Assembly: GCA_036270095.1 (NCBI GenBank)
Contig: DATBDE010000047.1
Coordinates: forward strand, 1-13,328
Source: DATBDE01 sp036270095
Lineage (GTDB): Bacteria > Actinomycetota > Thermoleophilia > Solirubrobacterales > Solirubrobacteraceae
Length of the DNA stretch: 13,328 nt
Direction of reading: 5' to 3'
The translations under genes and the position numbers were made by a program. Below are positions 12,262-13,328 of this stretch, piece by piece. The notes beneath the pieces are model-generated. The model saw only the letters and a list, made by a program, of their open reading frames with translations, did not search any database and had not been told where the DNA came from. Positions within the stretch are counted from its first letter, which is position 1; each line of letters begins with the position of its first letter.

Positions 12262-12882
12262 TTACTTGGAGTACAGCTCGACGATGAGCTGTTCCTGCAC
12301 CGGGGCGGCGATCTCCCGGCGCTCGGGCTTGCGAAGCACCTTGGCGGTGAGGGCGTCGTGGTCGGCCTGCAGCCAGGCCGGAACCTGCGCGGTCAACTCG
12401 GTCGCGTCGCGGATGACCTTCTCCGCGTCCGTGCCCGACTTGACCGAGATCACGTCGCCGTCTCGCACTTGGCACGAGGGGATGTCCACGCGGCGGCCGT
12501 TCACGGACCAGTGCCCGTGACGGATGAGCTGGCGGGCCTGGCGGCGCGAGGCCGCGAAGCCGAGCCGCACGAGCACGTTGTCGAGGCGGCACTCGAGCAT
12601 GCGCAGAAGGTTCTCGCCGGTGATGCCGGGCTGGCTGCTCGCGCGGTCGTAGTAGCCCGCGAACTGCTTCTCCTGCACGCCGTAGTAGCGCTTGGCCTTC
12701 TGCTTCTCGCGCAGCTGGACGCGGTACTCGCTCTGCTTCTGGCGGCCGCGGCCGTGCTCGCCGGGTGGGTAGGAGCGCCGCTCGACGCCGCACTTGTCGG
12801 TCAGGCAGCGCTCCCCCTTGAGGAAGAGCTTCTGGCCCTCACGGCGGCACTGCTTGCACACGGGTCCGGTGTAGCGGGCCAT
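12262..12882 (-). CDS. rpsD: 30S ribosomal protein uS4 (zinc-binding form)
   Basis: uS4 is a primary 16S rRNA-binding protein that starts assembly of the small-subunit body. In other bacteria it represses its own operon by binding the mRNA. The 206-residue protein starts MARYTGPVCKQCRREG. It carries a four-cysteine zinc site (Cys9, Cys12, Cys26, Cys31), then SYPPGEHGRGR, the S4 RNA-binding domain (LECRLDNVLVRLGFAASRRQ, then ARQLIRHGHWSVNGRRV), and the terminal PVQEQLIVELYSK. The ATG at 12882 has a perfect AGGAGG (12896-12891) at 8 bases. In-frame starts further up (ATG at 12906) would precede this site and are rejected. The Shine-Dalgarno can pair with a CCTCC just after the rpsK stop. Confidence 0.98.
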   Translation of the reverse strand: MARYTGPVCKQCRREGQKLFLKGERCLTDKCGVERRSYPPGEHGRGRQKQSEYRVQLREKQKAKRYYGVQEKQFAGYYDRASSQPGITGENLLRMLECRLDNVLVRLGFAASRRQARQLIRHGHWSVNGRRVDIPSCQVRDGDVISVKSGTDAEKVIRDATELTAQVPAWLQADHDALTAKVLRKPERREIAAPVQEQLIVELYSK

Positions 12883-12883
12883 C

Positions 12884-12945
12884 AGTGGTGCCTCCTGTGA
12901 TCCCATGCGCGCCAAGGCGTGTGCGGGGTTACGGGAGGTGCCACT
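12884..12945 (-). promoter_or_regulatory. Hairpin able to sequester the rpsD Shine-Dalgarno
   Basis: In the mRNA, AGTGG-CA-CCTCC, beginning at the rpsK stop codon (12945-12934), can pair with GGAGG-CA-CCACT (12895-12884), which holds the core of the rpsD Shine-Dalgarno. Ten of twelve positions pair, with one 2x2 internal loop. The roughly 38 bases in between can fold into a further imperfect stem (CCC..GC..GCC-TT-GGC..GC..GGG). Translation of rpsK up to its stop would melt the outer stem, so rpsD initiation may be coupled to rpsK. The same structure is a plausible uS4 repressor target. Confidence 0.55.
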
Positions 12946-13328
12946 AGACGCGCCTCCGCTTGCGGGGGCGACAGCCGTTGTGGGCCTGCGGGGTGACGTC
13001 CTTGACTCCGGTGACCTCGAGGCCGGCGGCCTGGAGCGAGCGGATCGCGGTCTCGCGGCCCGAGCCCGGGCCCTTCACGAAGACCTCGACCTTCTGTAGG
13101 CCCTGCTCCATGCCCTTGCGAGCGGCGGCGTCGGCCGTGACCTGCGCCGCGAACGGGGTCGACTTGCGCGAGCCCTTGAAGCCGGCGCCGCCGGCGGACT
13201 CCCACGCGATGACGTTGCCCTCGCGGTCGCTCAGGGAGACGATCGTGTTGTTGAACGACGTCTTGATGTGGGCCTGCCCCACCGGGATGTTCTTGCGGAC
13301 GCGACGGCGGCCGCGCTGAGGACGCTTC
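12944..13328 (-). CDS. rpsK: 30S ribosomal protein uS11 (N-terminus beyond window)
   Basis: uS11 lies on the small-subunit platform near the mRNA exit and the Shine-Dalgarno helix. The 128 visible codons read KRPQRGRRRVRKNIPVGQAH, then IKTSFNNTIVSLSDREGNVI, AWESAGGAGFKGSRKSTPFA, the GPGSGRETAIRSL motif, and the terminal CRPRKRRRV. The family usually has about 125-135 residues, so only a few N-terminal residues are missing beyond position 13328. A GTG at 13282 lies inside the conserved NIPVGQAHIK and is not the start. It precedes rpsD by 61 bp. rpsM would be expected upstream, outside the window. Confidence 0.98.
   Translation of the reverse strand, partial: KRPQRGRRRVRKNIPVGQAHIKTSFNNTIVSLSDREGNVIAWESAGGAGFKGSRKSTPFAAQVTADAAARKGMEQGLQKVEVFVKGPGSGRETAIRSLQAAGLEVTGVKDVTPQAHNGCRPRKRRRV

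Noticed and set aside
11239..12900. 553-codon plus-strand open frame opposite rpoA and rpsD
   Set aside because: It spans two conserved ribosomal-operon genes on the other strand and has no recognisable motif, so it is a GC-rich shadow.
12883..12915. N-terminal extension of uS4 from starts at 12915 or 12906
   Set aside because: uS4 proteins begin MARYTGP or similar, and the perfect AGGAGG lies between these starts and the ATG at 12882.
1..13328. Search for CRISPR arrays, insertion sequences, tRNAs and phage genes
   Set aside because: No regularly spaced repeats, transposase motifs, terminal inverted repeats, tRNA CCA-ended cloverleaf or phage structural genes were visible. The only tandem repeat is two copies of 27 bp inside a gene.

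Overview
The window is about 70% G+C by eye. Most third codon positions are G or C, GTG starts are common, and several genes sit a few bases downstream of a -10-like element with no Shine-Dalgarno. This suggests a high-GC actinomycetote. The small-subunit protein uS4 has the four-cysteine zinc-binding N-terminus that Streptomyces- and Mycobacterium-type uS4 lack. Together with the style of LigA and uS4, this points to a deep-branching class such as Thermoleophilia (Solirubrobacterales). That placement is inference, not proof.

Layout, left to right. (1) 1-2387: a patatin-like phospholipase (minus, cut by the left edge), divergent from a secreted D-Ala-D-Ala carboxypeptidase (DacB/PBP4 type). 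(2) 2394-5233: a surE-ligA operon on the minus strand with a 4-bp GTGA overlap, preceded by a strong terminator-like hairpin. (3) 5290-7334: a TetR regulator and a DHA2/EmrB-type drug exporter on the minus strand. An intrinsic terminator separates them, and related AT-rich boxes lie before both genes. (4) 7476-9162: a 66-aa single-span membrane protein, truA, a DUF1707/2TM membrane protein, and a small coiled-coil protein with an L7/L12-like C-terminus. The last two are divergent and appear to share overlapping -10 elements. (5) 9159-10610: a GT2 glycosyltransferase of the Q-x-x-R-W type, followed 3 bp later by a 3-span membrane protein. (6) 10865-13328: the distal part of the ribosomal alpha operon in canonical order, rpsK-rpsD-rpoA-rplQ, all minus strand.

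Functionally, the right third is core translation and transcription machinery and the centre-left is housekeeping (NAD+-dependent ligase, nucleotidase, tRNA pseudouridine synthase). Envelope genes are interspersed: carboxypeptidase, exporter, glycosyltransferase pair and small membrane proteins. truA, which often follows rplQ directly, is separated from it here by the glycosyltransferase module and two small genes.

I see no insertion sequence, CRISPR array, tRNA, rRNA or prophage signature. The points most worth a second look are regulatory: a hairpin that could hide the rpsD ribosome-binding site, the tetR/exporter boxes, overlapping divergent leaderless promoters, and a glycosyltransferase-small membrane protein pair resembling PgaC/PgaD in layout. 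No gene-free stretch exceeds 300 bases. The longest, 10611-10864, holds the glycosyltransferase promoter and leader and several small inverted repeats.
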